This document shows, in pieces, positions 1-8,282 of a stretch of 64,000 nt of DNA. The stretch is from Phycicoccus endophyticus (GTDB taxonomy: Bacteria > Actinomycetota > Actinomycetes > Actinomycetales > Dermatophilaceae). The position numbers and the translations under genes are program-made. Within the stretch, counting starts at the first letter, position 1. Each line of letters begins with the position of its first letter. The notes beneath the pieces are model-generated. The model was not told the DNA's origin and searched no databases. It worked only from the letters and a program-made list of their open reading frames with translations. Location: assembly GCF_011326735.1 (NCBI RefSeq), contig NZ_JAANCN010000006.1, forward strand, positions 1 through 64,000, read 5' to 3'.

Positions 1-599
1 GGGGCCGCCGCAGCCCGGCGGCGAGCCACCTCCCGCGCGCGGCGGCGGCGGGCGAGCCGGGCAGCACGCTCGGCGCGCACGCCGGCCCGGACCCACGCGA
101 AGGAGGCGAGGAGCGCGACGGCCGGAATGACCGGCGCCCAGGGCTGCAGCACCGAGAACGCCGCGAGGAGGCCGACGACGACGAGGCCGACCAGCGAGAC
201 GAGCAGCGCCGCCCCACGCACCCTGCGCAACGCCGCCGGAGTGGGACGGCGCACCGGGCGCACCGAGGGCGGACGTCCCGGAGCGGGCGGACGGCTCACC
301 GACGCGGCGGCCGTGCGCTGGACGCGGGCCGGAGTCTCGTCGTCGAGCACCGCACGCTTGACGACGACCTCAGGGCGCGCGGCGCGGGCGGGGTGCACGG
401 CCCAGGACCGCGGCGCCGGGTCCGACAGGTCGGTGCGCGGGACTGGGGGACGTCGTTCGAGAACGCGCATGGCGGCGCTGAACTGCTCCACGGACCGGGC
501 GGTCGCCAGGTGGTCGCGCCGGCGCACCCAGTACTGGACGAAGTAGGCAGCCCAGACCCCGAGGAGGACGAGGAAGATCAGGCTCGACGGGGACTGCAC
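1..599 (-). CDS. glpR: Divisome membrane protein GlpR/SepX family (3' end beyond window)
   Basis: Integral membrane protein matching in layout the actinobacterial SepX (Streptomyces) / GlpR (Corynebacterium) family, the membrane receptor of the MoeA-like protein Glp that links to FtsZ at the division septum. The visible 199 residues start MQSPSSLIFLVLLGVWAAYF, with one TM helix at about 6-24. A basic, proline-rich cytoplasmic linker (25-127) follows, then two close TM helices (about 129-150 and 155-171) and a very basic tail that runs off the window. Start GTG at 599 is chosen because a -10-like TACCGT lies exactly 6 bases upstream, suggesting a leaderless mRNA. It follows rimJ by 19 bases and ends the glp-moaC-mog-rimJ run, the order in which this family is usually found. 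The assignment rests on topology plus gene order; family-level recall, not a search. Confidence 0.75.
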   Translation of the reverse strand, partial: MQSPSSLIFLVLLGVWAAYFVQYWVRRRDHLATARSVEQFSAAMRVLERRPPVPRTDLSDPAPRSWAVHPARAARPEVVVKRAVLDDETPARVQRTAAASVSRPPAPGRPPSVRPVRRPTPAALRRVRGAALLVSLVGLVVVGLLAAFSVLQPWAPVIPAVALLASFAWVRAGVRAERAARLARRRRAREVARRRAAAA

Positions 600-611
600 G
601 CTCCGACGGTA
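600..611 (-). promoter_or_regulatory. -10 box of a leaderless glpR promoter
   Basis: On the minus strand TACCGT (606-611) is followed by 6 bases and the GTG start of glpR. No Shine-Dalgarno sequence is visible. This fits a leaderless transcript giving glpR its own promoter inside the operon. Inference from spacing only. Confidence 0.4.
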
Positions 612-618
612 GGCGCGC

Positions 619-1344
619 TCAGCCGCCCGGACCGGCACCCGCCTCGGTGTGTCGCGCAAGTGACTCGTGTGACGGCTGTTCCTCGCCCGTCCGACGGACG
701 AGACGCTCCAGCACCGTCTCGCCCTCGAGGTCCTCGGTGGTCAGCGCGAACGACAGGTGGTCCCGCCAGGCACCGTCGATGTGGAGGTACCGGGGGCGCA
801 GCCCCTCGGCGCGGAAGCCGAGCTTGCGCACGACCGCGAGGCTGGAGGTGTTCTCCGGGCGGATGTTCACCTCCATCCGGTGCAGCCCGACGCGCCCGAA
901 GAGATGGTCGGCCACGAGAGCCACCGCGGTGGGCACCACCATCCGCCCGGCGAGCGAGCGGCTCACCCAGTACCCGACCGTGCAGGAGCGGAACGACCCG
1001 AGAACGACCGTCCCCACGTTCACCTGCCCGACGAGCCGCCCCCGGACCTCGACCGCCAGCGGCAGCCCCCTCCCGGACGCCCCGTCGGCCTCGTACTGCG
1101 CCAGGAGGTCGCCGAACGTGCGCGGACGCGCCTGCGGCAGAGGCGAGGTGGCGTCCCACGGCTCGAGCCAGGCAGCGTTCGCCCGGCGCACCGACTGGAA
1201 CACCGGCTCGTCGGCGAGCTCGAGCGGCCGCAGGACGATGTCGACCCCGGCCGGTGTCCGGCCGCTCAGCCGCAACGGCCACACCCAGCTCTCCTCGCGC
1301 GCGGCGTCCGCCCCGGCGGCCCCGGCCCGCAGCCGACGCCACAT
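619..1344 (-). CDS. rimJ: GNAT N-acetyltransferase, RimJ/RimL type
   Basis: Acetyl-CoA-dependent N-acetyltransferase of the RimJ family (241 residues), predicted to acetylate an N-terminal amino group of a ribosomal or other protein; the substrate cannot be told from sequence. The GNAT fold is recognisable from the early LRPLELADEPVFQSVRR segment and the C-terminal signature MEVNIRPENTSSLAVVRKLG followed by FRAEG, typical of RimJ. An unusual 25-residue N-terminal leader precedes the domain. Its ATG overlaps the mog stop as ATGA, so it is translationally coupled. The family is a constant neighbour of sepX/glpR in actinobacteria, which supports both calls. Confidence 0.85.
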   Translation of the reverse strand: MWRRLRAGAAGADAAREESWVWPLRLSGRTPAGVDIVLRPLELADEPVFQSVRRANAAWLEPWDATSPLPQARPRTFGDLLAQYEADGASGRGLPLAVEVRGRLVGQVNVGTVVLGSFRSCTVGYWVSRSLAGRMVVPTAVALVADHLFGRVGLHRMEVNIRPENTSSLAVVRKLGFRAEGLRPRYLHIDGAWRDHLSFALTTEDLEGETVLERLVRRTGEEQPSHESLARHTEAGAGPGG

Positions 1345-1841
1345 CAGTGGTCGCCCCCGTGGACCTGGTCGAGCGCGTGGCCGAGGACCTCGGCGAGGAC
1401 GGCGAGCGCGTCGCGGACCCCTCCGCTCGACCCGGGCAGGTTGACCACGAGGGTCCGCCCGGCCACCCCGGCCAGCCCGCGGGAGAGGACCGCCGTCGGG
1501 ACACCCTGGGCGACTCCACGGGCCCGCAGCGCCTCGGCCAGCCCCGGCACCTCGCGCTCGAGCAGCGGGCGGGTGGCCTCGGGCGTGCCGTCGGTGGGGG
1601 TGAGCCCGGTGCCCCCGGTCGTCAGGAGGAGGTCAGGGCCCTCGGCGAGCGCCGCGGCGAGCGCCTCCCCCACCGCGGGTCCGTCGGCGACGACGACCGG
1701 GTCGGCCACCTCGGCGCCCCACTCGCGCAGCGTCTCGGCGAGGAGCGCGCCACCTCGGTCGGGGTAGACGCCCGCCGCGGCCCGCGTCGAGCAGGTGACG
1801 ACGGCGGCCCGGCGGCCGCGCAGGTCCACCGTGGCGCTCAC
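1344..1841 (-). CDS. mog: Molybdopterin adenylyltransferase family protein (MogA/MoaB)
   Basis: Small single-domain member of the MogA/MoaB family (165 residues), which adenylylates molybdopterin before molybdate insertion. The pterin-binding signature TTGGTG is present (LLLTTGGTGLTPTDGTPEAT), followed by the conserved PGLAEALR and LPGSSGGVRDAL segments. Start GTG at 1841 overlaps the moaC stop as GTGA, and the stop overlaps the rimJ start. With moaC upstream and a MoeA homologue before it, three steps of molybdenum-cofactor synthesis sit together. No moaA, moaE or moaD is in the window, so cofactor synthesis would need genes elsewhere. Confidence 0.9.
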   Translation of the reverse strand: MSATVDLRGRRAAVVTCSTRAAAGVYPDRGGALLAETLREWGAEVADPVVVADGPAVGEALAAALAEGPDLLLTTGGTGLTPTDGTPEATRPLLEREVPGLAEALRARGVAQGVPTAVLSRGLAGVAGRTLVVNLPGSSGGVRDALAVLAEVLGHALDQVHGGDH

Positions 1842-2332
1842 CCGTCCTCCCGCCAGTCGCCCGAGCGACCGCCGGACTTGGCCGTGACCCGGATGTCGGT
1901 GACCCGGGCGTGCCGGTCGACCGCCTTGACCATGTCGACGAGGCCGAGGGCGGCGACGGCCACGGCGGTCAGCGCCTCCATCTCGATGCCGGTGCGGTCG
2001 GCGGTGAGCACCTCGGCGCGCAGCTCGACGCCGTCGTCGACCACGGCGAGGTCCATCTCGACCCCGTGCACCGCGACGGGGTGGGCGAGCGGCACGAGCT
2101 CTGGGGTGCGCTTGACCGCCTGGATGCCCGCGATCCGGGCCACCGCGAGGGCGTCCCCCTTGGGCACGGTGCCGTCGCGCAGCGCGGCGACCGCCGCCGG
2201 GGAGAGCAGGACCCGGCCGCGGGCCTCGGCGCGCCGGGCCGTCACCGCCTTGGCCGACACGTCGACCATGTGGGCCGTGCCGTCGGCACGCACGTGCGTC
2301 AGCCCGCTCGCGGGCCCGGGTCGCTCAGCCAC
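1838..2332 (-). CDS. moaC: Cyclic pyranopterin monophosphate synthase MoaC
   Basis: MoaC converts the MoaA product (3',8-cyclo-7,8-dihydro-GTP) to cyclic pyranopterin monophosphate in the cytoplasm. The 164-residue length is normal. Family motifs are in order: HMVDVSAKAVTARRAEARG, the KGD segment (TVPKGDALAVARIAGI), the active-site His in VPLAHPVAV, and the GIEMEALTAV...DMVKAVD block with catalytic acidic residues and Lys. The usual PLCHP is PLAHP here; the Cys is not catalytic. GTG start at 2332 lies 8 bases inside the end of glp, and its stop overlaps mog by GTGA. Confidence 0.95.
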   Translation of the reverse strand: MAERPGPASGLTHVRADGTAHMVDVSAKAVTARRAEARGRVLLSPAAVAALRDGTVPKGDALAVARIAGIQAVKRTPELVPLAHPVAVHGVEMDLAVVDDGVELRAEVLTADRTGIEMEALTAVAVAALGLVDMVKAVDRHARVTDIRVTAKSGGRSGDWREDG

Positions 2333-3545
2333 AGCCCCGATGATGCCCCAGGAGCGGCAGGCAGCGGAGGCTCATGCCCGCCTCGACCGACTCCACGTCC
2401 GCAGGGACCATCGCGAGCGCGGTCGCCTCGGCCAGGGCGCCGAGCACGTGCGAGCCCTGCCCGCCGGAGGGGCGGACCCGGTCGCCGTCCTCGACCACCC
2501 GGGTCATCTCCGCCCGCCCGGGGGCCGTGGGCCACGCGGCGCCGGCGACCGCGGTGAACGACCCGTCGGCCTCGGGGTCTCGTCCGGCCAGGCGGCGCAG
2601 CGCCGGCAGGACGAACACGTGGAAGGACACGTAGGAGCTGACCGGGTTGCCCGGCAGGGTGAGGACCGGGACCCCGGACGCGGCGAGGGTGCCGCACCCC
2701 TGCGGCATCCCCGGGCGCATCGCGACCTTGACGAACTCGACGCCACCGTCGGCGGCGAGCACCTCCTTGACGGTGTCGTACACGCCCATCGACACCCCGC
2801 CGCTCGTGATGACGAGGTCCGGGTCGCCGTCCGGCGCGGCGAGGAAGGCTCGTACGGCGTCGGCGTCGTCGGGCAGGTGCACGCCTGCGGCGACCTCGGC
2901 GCCGGCGGCCTCGACGAGCGCGCACAGCATGAGGTGGTTGGAGTCGACGATCTGCCCGTGCTCGAGGGCGTGGCCGACGGGCACGAGCTCGTCGCCGGTC
3001 GAGACGACGGTGACCCGCGGGCGTCGGCGCACACTCACCTGCGCGACGTTCGCCGCGGCCGCGAGGGCCACGTGCCCCGGGCCCAGCGCCACCCCCTCCC
3101 GCAGCACGGTCCGGCCGCGCTGCACGTCCTCGCCACGGCGGCGGACGTGCCGGCCCACCTCGGGGCACAGCCGCAGCGCGACGCGCGCCTGCCCGCCGTC
3201 GGTCAGCTCGACGGGGACGACGGCGTCACAGCCCTCGGGCAGCGGGGCGCCTGTCATGATCCGCAGCGCGCGGCCCGGGCCCAGGACGTGCCGGCGGGTG
3301 TCCCCCGCGGGGATGTCGCCGTCGACGGGCAGGCGGACCGGCGCCTCGTCGCTCGCGCCCGCGCAGTCGGCCGCGCGCACGGCGTAGCCGTCCATCGCGG
3401 AGTTGTCGAACCCCGGCAGGTCCACGGCGGCCACGACGTCCTCGGCGAGGACCAGCCCCCGGGCCGCACCGACCCCGACCCTCACCGGCGCGAGCGGCGC
3501 GACGAGCGCGAGCACCGCCGCGCGGTGCTGCGCGACGCTCCTCAT
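2325..3545 (-). CDS. glp: Gephyrin-like molybdotransferase Glp (MoeA family)
   Basis: MoeA-family protein of 406 residues. MoeA inserts molybdate into adenylylated molybdopterin; the actinobacterial paralogue Glp, encoded beside glpR/sepX, also binds FtsZ in Corynebacterium. Domains are complete: N-terminal LVLAEDVVAAVDLPGFDNSA-MDGYAVR, the MTGAPLPEGCDAVVPVE segment, and the pterin-binding domain with STGDELVPVG, ITSGGVSMGVYDTVKE, VAMRPGMPQG and LPGNPVSSYVSF. The ATG at 3545 overlaps the UDP-glucose pyrophosphorylase stop as ATGA. The neighbourhood supports the division-linked Glp paralogue rather than a dedicated cofactor enzyme, but sequence alone cannot separate the roles and it may do both. 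Confidence 0.85.
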   Translation of the reverse strand: MRSVAQHRAAVLALVAPLAPVRVGVGAARGLVLAEDVVAAVDLPGFDNSAMDGYAVRAADCAGASDEAPVRLPVDGDIPAGDTRRHVLGPGRALRIMTGAPLPEGCDAVVPVELTDGGQARVALRLCPEVGRHVRRRGEDVQRGRTVLREGVALGPGHVALAAAANVAQVSVRRRPRVTVVSTGDELVPVGHALEHGQIVDSNHLMLCALVEAAGAEVAAGVHLPDDADAVRAFLAAPDGDPDLVITSGGVSMGVYDTVKEVLAADGGVEFVKVAMRPGMPQGCGTLAASGVPVLTLPGNPVSSYVSFHVFVLPALRRLAGRDPEADGSFTAVAGAAWPTAPGRAEMTRVVEDGDRVRPSGGQGSHVLGALAEATALAMVPADVESVEAGMSLRCLPLLGHHRGCG

Positions 3546-4927
3546 CCGCCGGCGCCCTCGAGGCGGGCCCCGTCGGGGACGGTGCGCGCCTCGCCCGTCA
3601 GGTGCACGTCGCCGACACACACGACATCGGCGCCGAAGGTGACGTCGGCCTCGACCCGCAGGCTCGAACACTCGCGCAGCGAGGGCACGCCGTGCGGGAA
3701 GCGGGCCTCGAAGCCGTCGAGCAGCGTGTACGCCGACCCGAGCTGGACGAGCGGGTCGGGCCGGTCGGTGCTCGCCTCGACGGTGCCGTCCTCGGCGACC
3801 CGGTAGAGGTCGCTGCGCAGCAGGAGCAGCTCGTTGGTCGTCTTCACCGGGCGGAACCGCTCCCGGCCGACGGCCAGCGCCCGCGCCCCGTCGAAGACCT
3901 CGACGGCCGAGCCCATCGCCGTCTCCAGCTGGATGACCGGCGTCGAGCCCGGATCGGTGGGGTCGACGGTCTTGCGGTTGACGATGACCGGCAGGCCGAG
4001 CACGCCGTCCCGCGCGTCCAGCGTCGCGGAGAGCACCTCGAGATCGACCCAGAGGTTGTTCGTGTGGAACCAGCGGTGCCGCTCGAGGTCCTGGAAGTAG
4101 TGCTCCTCGCCCGGCACGACGGCGGCGGTGTCGCGCAGCACGAGCCGCCCGTCGGCGTGCCGGACGACGAGCTGGCCGCCCTTGCGGTCGTTGACCGTCC
4201 GGGCGCTCATCTCGGCGACGTAGGGGATGCCCTCGGCGGCCATCCACGCCGGGATGGCGCCCTCGCAGGTGGCTCCGAGGTTGTCGGCGTTGGAGAGGAA
4301 CAGGTAGCGGTAGCCGCGCTCGCGCAGCTGCGCGAGCAGCCCCGAGGTGCGCAGCGCGACGAAGACGTCGCCGTGCCCCGGGGGGCACCACTCGAGCTCG
4401 GGGTCCCGCGGGTGCTCGACCGGGAAGAGGTCGTCGGCACGCAGCTTGGGCTCCTTGCTCTGGAGGAAGTCCAGCGGCAGGCCGTCGACCTCGAGACCGG
4501 CGTGCCGGCGGAGGATCTCGAGCGAGGCCTCCCGGGTCCGGAAGGAGTTCATGACCAGCAGCGGCACCTCGACCTCGTGACGGTGGCGCAGCGCGAGAAC
4601 CTGCTCGGCGATGACGTCGAGGAAGGTGCGCCCCTCGCGCACCTCGAGGGCCGACTTCGGGCCGGAGACCCCCATGCTCGTCCCGAGGCCGCCGTTGAGC
4701 TTGACGACCACCGTGCCGGCGAGCGCCTCGCGGACCGCGTCCTCGCCCGGGCGGACGTCCTCGAGCGAGGGCGGGTCGGGGAGCGGGTCGACGCTGCCCT
4801 CGGGGATGGTCCCCGTGACGTCCGCGGCGAGCTGCTCGTGGTAGTGCGCGAACACCCGCACCGCGAGCTCGTCGACCCCCGCCTCCCGCATCCGACCGGT
4901 CGCCGCCTGCAGCGCCTCGCTCACCAT
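3542..4927 (-). CDS. UTP-glucose-1-phosphate uridylyltransferase, eukaryotic UGP type
   Basis: Makes UDP-glucose from UTP and glucose 1-phosphate for wall glycans and glycolipids. This is not the usual bacterial GalU: the nucleotide-binding loop VVVKLNGGLGTSMGVSGPKS and the later FLSNADNLGA, NDRKGGQL, FHTNNLWVDL and LETAMGSAVEVF segments belong to the UDPGP family of eukaryotic UGP2. Length 461 fits that family. ATG at 4927 is preferred over an in-frame GTG three codons upstream because TAGGGT lies 7 bases before the ATG (leaderless pattern). It heads the glp-moaC-mog-rimJ-glpR transcription unit and ends in an ATGA overlap with glp. Confidence 0.9.
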   Translation of the reverse strand: MVSEALQAATGRMREAGVDELAVRVFAHYHEQLAADVTGTIPEGSVDPLPDPPSLEDVRPGEDAVREALAGTVVVKLNGGLGTSMGVSGPKSALEVREGRTFLDVIAEQVLALRHRHEVEVPLLVMNSFRTREASLEILRRHAGLEVDGLPLDFLQSKEPKLRADDLFPVEHPRDPELEWCPPGHGDVFVALRTSGLLAQLRERGYRYLFLSNADNLGATCEGAIPAWMAAEGIPYVAEMSARTVNDRKGGQLVVRHADGRLVLRDTAAVVPGEEHYFQDLERHRWFHTNNLWVDLEVLSATLDARDGVLGLPVIVNRKTVDPTDPGSTPVIQLETAMGSAVEVFDGARALAVGRERFRPVKTTNELLLLRSDLYRVAEDGTVEASTDRPDPLVQLGSAYTLLDGFEARFPHGVPSLRECSSLRVEADVTFGADVVCVGDVHLTGEARTVPDGARLEGAGG

Positions 4928-4950
4928 GGGCGCCACCCTACGATGCCCGC
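4928..4950. promoter_or_regulatory. Overlapping divergent leaderless promoters
   Basis: Only 23 bases separate two divergent ATG codons. The plus-strand -10 box TACGAT (4939-4944) ends 6 bases before the cyclo-ligase ATG; the minus-strand TAGGGT (4935-4940) ends 7 bases before the pyrophosphorylase ATG. The two boxes share the TA at 4939-4940, so polymerase could open only one at a time. Spacing is seen; function is inferred. Confidence 0.5.
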
Positions 4951-5523
4951 ATGGCGACTCCTCCCAAGGCCGCGCGGCGGCAGGCGCTGCGCGCGCGCCG
5001 GCAGGCCCTCGTCGCGGCCCGGGACGAGGCGGCCGACGCCGCCGCGCTGGCGTCGGGCGCGCTCGCCCTCGCCGCCGACCACGGCCTGGGCGCCGGGGCG
5101 GTTCTGCTCTCCTACGAGTCGCTCCCGGGCGAGCCGCCCACCGGGCCGCTCAACGCGGCGCTCGTCGCCGCCGGAGCCCGGGTCCTCGTGCCGGTGACCC
5201 TGCCCGACCTCGACCTGGAGTGGACCGACCTCTCCGACCCGGCACGGGCGCTCCTCGGGCGGGGCGCGGTCGCGCTCGCCGACCTCGTCCTCGCGCCCGG
5301 GCTGGCGGTGGACCCGACGGGCACCCGGATGGGCCAGGGTGGCGGCTGCTACGACCGCGCGCTGCCGCGTCGCCGCCCCGGCGTTCCCGTCGTCGTCCTG
5401 CTCCACCCCGGCGAGCTGCTGGCCGCGGACGAGGAGCCGCTCCCGCGGGCCTCGCACGACGTGCCCGTCGACGCCGTGCTCACCGCCGACGGGCCGACCG
5501 ACCTCGGCGGCCGCGGCCGGTAG
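4951..5523 (+). CDS. 5-formyltetrahydrofolate cyclo-ligase
   Basis: ATP-dependent enzyme that returns 5-formyl-THF to the folate pool as 5,10-methenyl-THF (190 residues, normal size). The family signature lies near the C-terminus, LAPGLAVDPTGTRMGQGGGCYDRAL, with the glycine-rich substrate and ATP site. Basic N-terminal KAARRQALRARRQAL is typical. It is read divergently from the pyrophosphorylase across 23 bases and starts right after a -10 box, so its mRNA is probably leaderless. In many actinobacteria this gene is followed by fmdB, a SAF gene and mscL; here those lie at 18024-19559. Confidence 0.9.
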   Translation: MATPPKAARRQALRARRQALVAARDEAADAAALASGALALAADHGLGAGAVLLSYESLPGEPPTGPLNAALVAAGARVLVPVTLPDLDLEWTDLSDPARALLGRGAVALADLVLAPGLAVDPTGTRMGQGGGCYDRALPRRRPGVPVVVLLHPGELLAADEEPLPRASHDVPVDAVLTADGPTDLGGRGR

Positions 5524-5554
5524 CGCCGGGCCGGCGGACCCCGGGCACGCTCCC

Positions 5555-8236
5555 CTACGAGGCCGGCTCGGCGTCCGGGCGCAGGGTCATGACGTCCGGG
5601 TCGGTCGCGTCGACAGCGCGCGCGGTGAACGGCCAGGCGCGCTGCCGGCCGGCGACCCAGTCGTCGACCTGGTCGGCGTAGTGGTCGTCGGTCACGTGCC
5701 CGCTGACCCCGCTCTGGTCGACCCAGGTCGAGCCGTCGAGGTCGTCGAGGTCGACGACCATCCGCATTGAGGGCGCCCAGCTCACGTCGTACCCCTGTGA
5801 GGCGTCCCAGCCGTTGGCGTTGACGATGGCCGACCCGCCGGGCATCTCGTAGGTACCGGCGTCGAACAGCCACCGCACGATGCCCGGCGTCGAGTCGCCG
5901 CCGAGCACCTGGTGGCGCAGCGTCAGCCGGTGCAGCTTGCCCCAGTCCCACTGCTGCGGGTCCTTGCCGATCTCCTTGGTCAGCTCGAGCCGGGCCTGCA
6001 CGAGCGCCTGACGCAGGATCTCGTCCCGCCCCTCGGTGACGTTCGGCGTCAGCTTGTTGTCCCACCAGTCGTTCTCGGGGTCGGTGAGCAGCCGCTGCAC
6101 CGCGGCCCGCCAGCGCTCACCACCGTCGGCCTTCATGTCGACCGGCAGCTCGTCGTCGAAGAGCAGGTCGCACAGGTTGCTCCACACGGTGTTGTAGTAG
6201 GCCGCCGCCGCGGAGGCGTCGGAGTCCGAGGCCGGTGTGCTCCCGTCCCACCCGCGCAGCAGGTTGCGCGCCTCCTCGGTGAAGTCGAGCAGGTCCTGCT
6301 GGTCGGACTCCCCCTCGGGCGCCTCGAGCGGCACCGCGAGCAGCGCGGGCACGAGGGTGCGCGCGAAGAGGTCGCGGTCGTCGGTCTGGATCCGGGCCAT
6401 GTCCGCGGCGGTGGCGTCCTCCAGCCCGTCGAGGCGCTGGCCGATGCGGGTCGAGCGCCACCCGGCGTCCCACTCGCTCGTGAGGAAGGGGGTGAGGCTG
6501 TCGGTGACCTCCTGGTTCGCGGCGACGATGACCCCGTCCTTGGGGTCGAGGGTCCACGGGAGGTCCTCGAAGGGGACGTAGCCGGTCCAGTCGTAGGAGG
6601 AGTCCCACCCCGGTGCGGGCCAGTAGCCCGGCGGGCTCTTGGCGAACGCGGAGCGGCGGACGGGCACCTGCCCGGGGGCCTGGTAGCCGATGTGGCCCTC
6701 GCGGTCGGCGTACACGAGGTTCTGGGCCGGGACGGCGAACGAGCTGGCCGCCTGCCGGAACTCCTCGAACGTGCTCGCCGTGTCGATCTGGAGGATGGCG
6801 TCGGCCGTCCGGCCGGGCTGGAGGCCGGTCCAGGCCAGGGAGACCGCGTAGTCCTGCGCCGTCCCGCCGTCGCCGCTGGTCGGTGCGCGGGCGCCGCCCT
6901 CACGGACCGACTGCAGGACGTCGGACATGATCGGGCCGTGCGTCGTCGAGCGGACGGTGATGCGCTGGTCGGCCTTGCCGGCCACCTTGATCGTCTCGGT
7001 GCGCGACTGCACCGGCTTCCACGACCCGTCGCGCAGGTAGGTGTCGCCGACGACGCGTTCGAGGTAGTAGTCGGACACGTCCGGCCCGAGGTTGGTGAAG
7101 CCCCAGGCGATGTCCGCGTTGTGGCCGATGATGACGCCCGGCACCCCCGCGAAGGAGAACCCCGAGACGTCGAGCGGGCAGTCGGCGTCGACGGTGCGGC
7201 AGTGCAGGCTGTTCTGGATCCACACCCCCGGCTGCTCCACGCCCAGGTGGGGGTCGTTGGCCAGGAGCGGCTTCCCGCTCGCGGTGTGCTCGCCCGAGAC
7301 GACCCACGAGTTCGAGCCCACGCCCTCGCCGCGACCGACGAGCTGGGGTACCGCCTCGAGGGCGTCCTCGACGGCCGCGTACGCAGCGCGGGCGCCGGCG
7401 CTCGTCACGGCACCCGTGCCGGCGGCGGCGTCGTCGGCGCCGCTCCCCGCGGTGAGGGCCTCCGGCACCGCCGAGGAGGCCGAGGAGGTCGAGGAGGTCG
7501 AGGCGCCCGGGTAGTCGTCCCCGGGCTGCCACTCGTCGGCCGAGAGGATCGGCGGGTGGGCGTCCTCGTCGTAGGAGGGGTAGATCGCCTCGATCTGCGC
7601 GCGCGTCAGGCGACCGGTCAGCCGGGCGCGTGCGAGCTCGTCGGTCTCGTCGCCGCGCAGGTCCCACGCCATGGCCTTGAGCCAGGTCAGGGAGTCCAGC
7701 GGCGTCCACTCCTCGATCTCGCCGAGCGGGAGCTGGAGGCCGAGGACCGTGTACTCCGCCGACACCTCGCCCGGGCTGCGGCCGCGCAGGTAGCGGTTGA
7801 CTCCGTCGGCGTAGGCCTGGAGGACCTGACGGGTCTCCGGCTCCAGCTGCGGCAGCTCGGCCTCGGCGACCCGCCGCCAGCCCATCGTCCGGATGACCTT
7901 GTCGGTCTCGAGGCCGGCCGACCCGACAAGCTCCGAGAGGCGTCCGGCGGTGATGTGCCGCCGCAGGTCCATCTGGAAGAAGCGCTCCTGGGCGTGGACG
8001 TACCCCTGCGCCCGGGCGATGTCGGTGACCGAGTCGCCGTAGATGTGCGGCACGCCACTGTCGTCGCGCTTGACGGTCACGCTCGCGGAGAGCCCCGGCA
8101 GCGTCGCCTCGCCGGTGTGCCGCGGCAGCGAGTCGCGGACGGCGGTCACGACGACCACACCCGCGACGACGGCGGCCACGAGGACCACCGCGAGGACCCC
8201 CACGACGACACGGCGGGCGAGGACGAGGCGGCTCAC
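5555..8236 (-). CDS. Penicillin acylase family protein (peptidase S45, Ntn hydrolase)
   Basis: Secreted or membrane-anchored amide hydrolase of 893 residues. A signal or anchor helix (about 8-30, VVVGVLAVVLVAAVVAGVVV) is followed by the alpha chain (YGDSVTDIARAQGYVHAQER). An Ala/Ser/Gly/Thr-rich linker (about 235-285) precedes the autocleavage site. Then comes SNSW, whose Ser308 would be the new N-terminal nucleophile, and NDPHLGVEQPGVW, both diagnostic. Relatives cleave penicillins, acyl-homoserine lactones or lipopeptides; the substrate cannot be told here. Start GTG has TAGTCT 6 bases upstream and no Shine-Dalgarno site. It sits divergent to the antiporter gene with 46 bases between. Confidence 0.9.
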   Translation of the reverse strand: MSRLVLARRVVVGVLAVVLVAAVVAGVVVVTAVRDSLPRHTGEATLPGLSASVTVKRDDSGVPHIYGDSVTDIARAQGYVHAQERFFQMDLRRHITAGRLSELVGSAGLETDKVIRTMGWRRVAEAELPQLEPETRQVLQAYADGVNRYLRGRSPGEVSAEYTVLGLQLPLGEIEEWTPLDSLTWLKAMAWDLRGDETDELARARLTGRLTRAQIEAIYPSYDEDAHPPILSADEWQPGDDYPGASTSSTSSASSAVPEALTAGSGADDAAAGTGAVTSAGARAAYAAVEDALEAVPQLVGRGEGVGSNSWVVSGEHTASGKPLLANDPHLGVEQPGVWIQNSLHCRTVDADCPLDVSGFSFAGVPGVIIGHNADIAWGFTNLGPDVSDYYLERVVGDTYLRDGSWKPVQSRTETIKVAGKADQRITVRSTTHGPIMSDVLQSVREGGARAPTSGDGGTAQDYAVSLAWTGLQPGRTADAILQIDTASTFEEFRQAASSFAVPAQNLVYADREGHIGYQAPGQVPVRRSAFAKSPPGYWPAPGWDSSYDWTGYVPFEDLPWTLDPKDGVIVAANQEVTDSLTPFLTSEWDAGWRSTRIGQRLDGLEDATAADMARIQTDDRDLFARTLVPALLAVPLEAPEGESDQQDLLDFTEEARNLLRGWDGSTPASDSDASAAAAYYNTVWSNLCDLLFDDELPVDMKADGGERWRAAVQRLLTDPENDWWDNKLTPNVTEGRDEILRQALVQARLELTKEIGKDPQQWDWGKLHRLTLRHQVLGGDSTPGIVRWLFDAGTYEMPGGSAIVNANGWDASQGYDVSWAPSMRMVVDLDDLDGSTWVDQSGVSGHVTDDHYADQVDDWVAGRQRAWPFTARAVDATDPDVMTLRPDAEPAS

Positions 8237-8282
8237 CCTGCGAGACTAGGACACCTCACCCGAGCAGACGAGGACGGTCCCG
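8237..8282. promoter_or_regulatory. Short divergent promoter region
   Basis: On the minus strand TAGTCT (8243-8248) precedes the acylase GTG by 6 bases, the leaderless spacing seen elsewhere in the window. No clear plus-strand -10 box is seen for the antiporter; a weak GAGGACG ribosome-binding-like stretch lies near 8268-8275. Confidence 0.35.

Noticed and set aside
393-3806. Very long open frame on the plus strand (over 1100 codons)
   Set aside because: It runs opposite to well-supported rimJ-mog-moaC-glp genes, is rich in Arg/Pro/Gly/His and has no domain; a shadow of high-GC coding DNA.
5555-8236. Calling the acylase a quorum-quenching AHL acylase
   Set aside because: The Ntn motifs do not reveal the acyl substrate; only the superfamily is supported.
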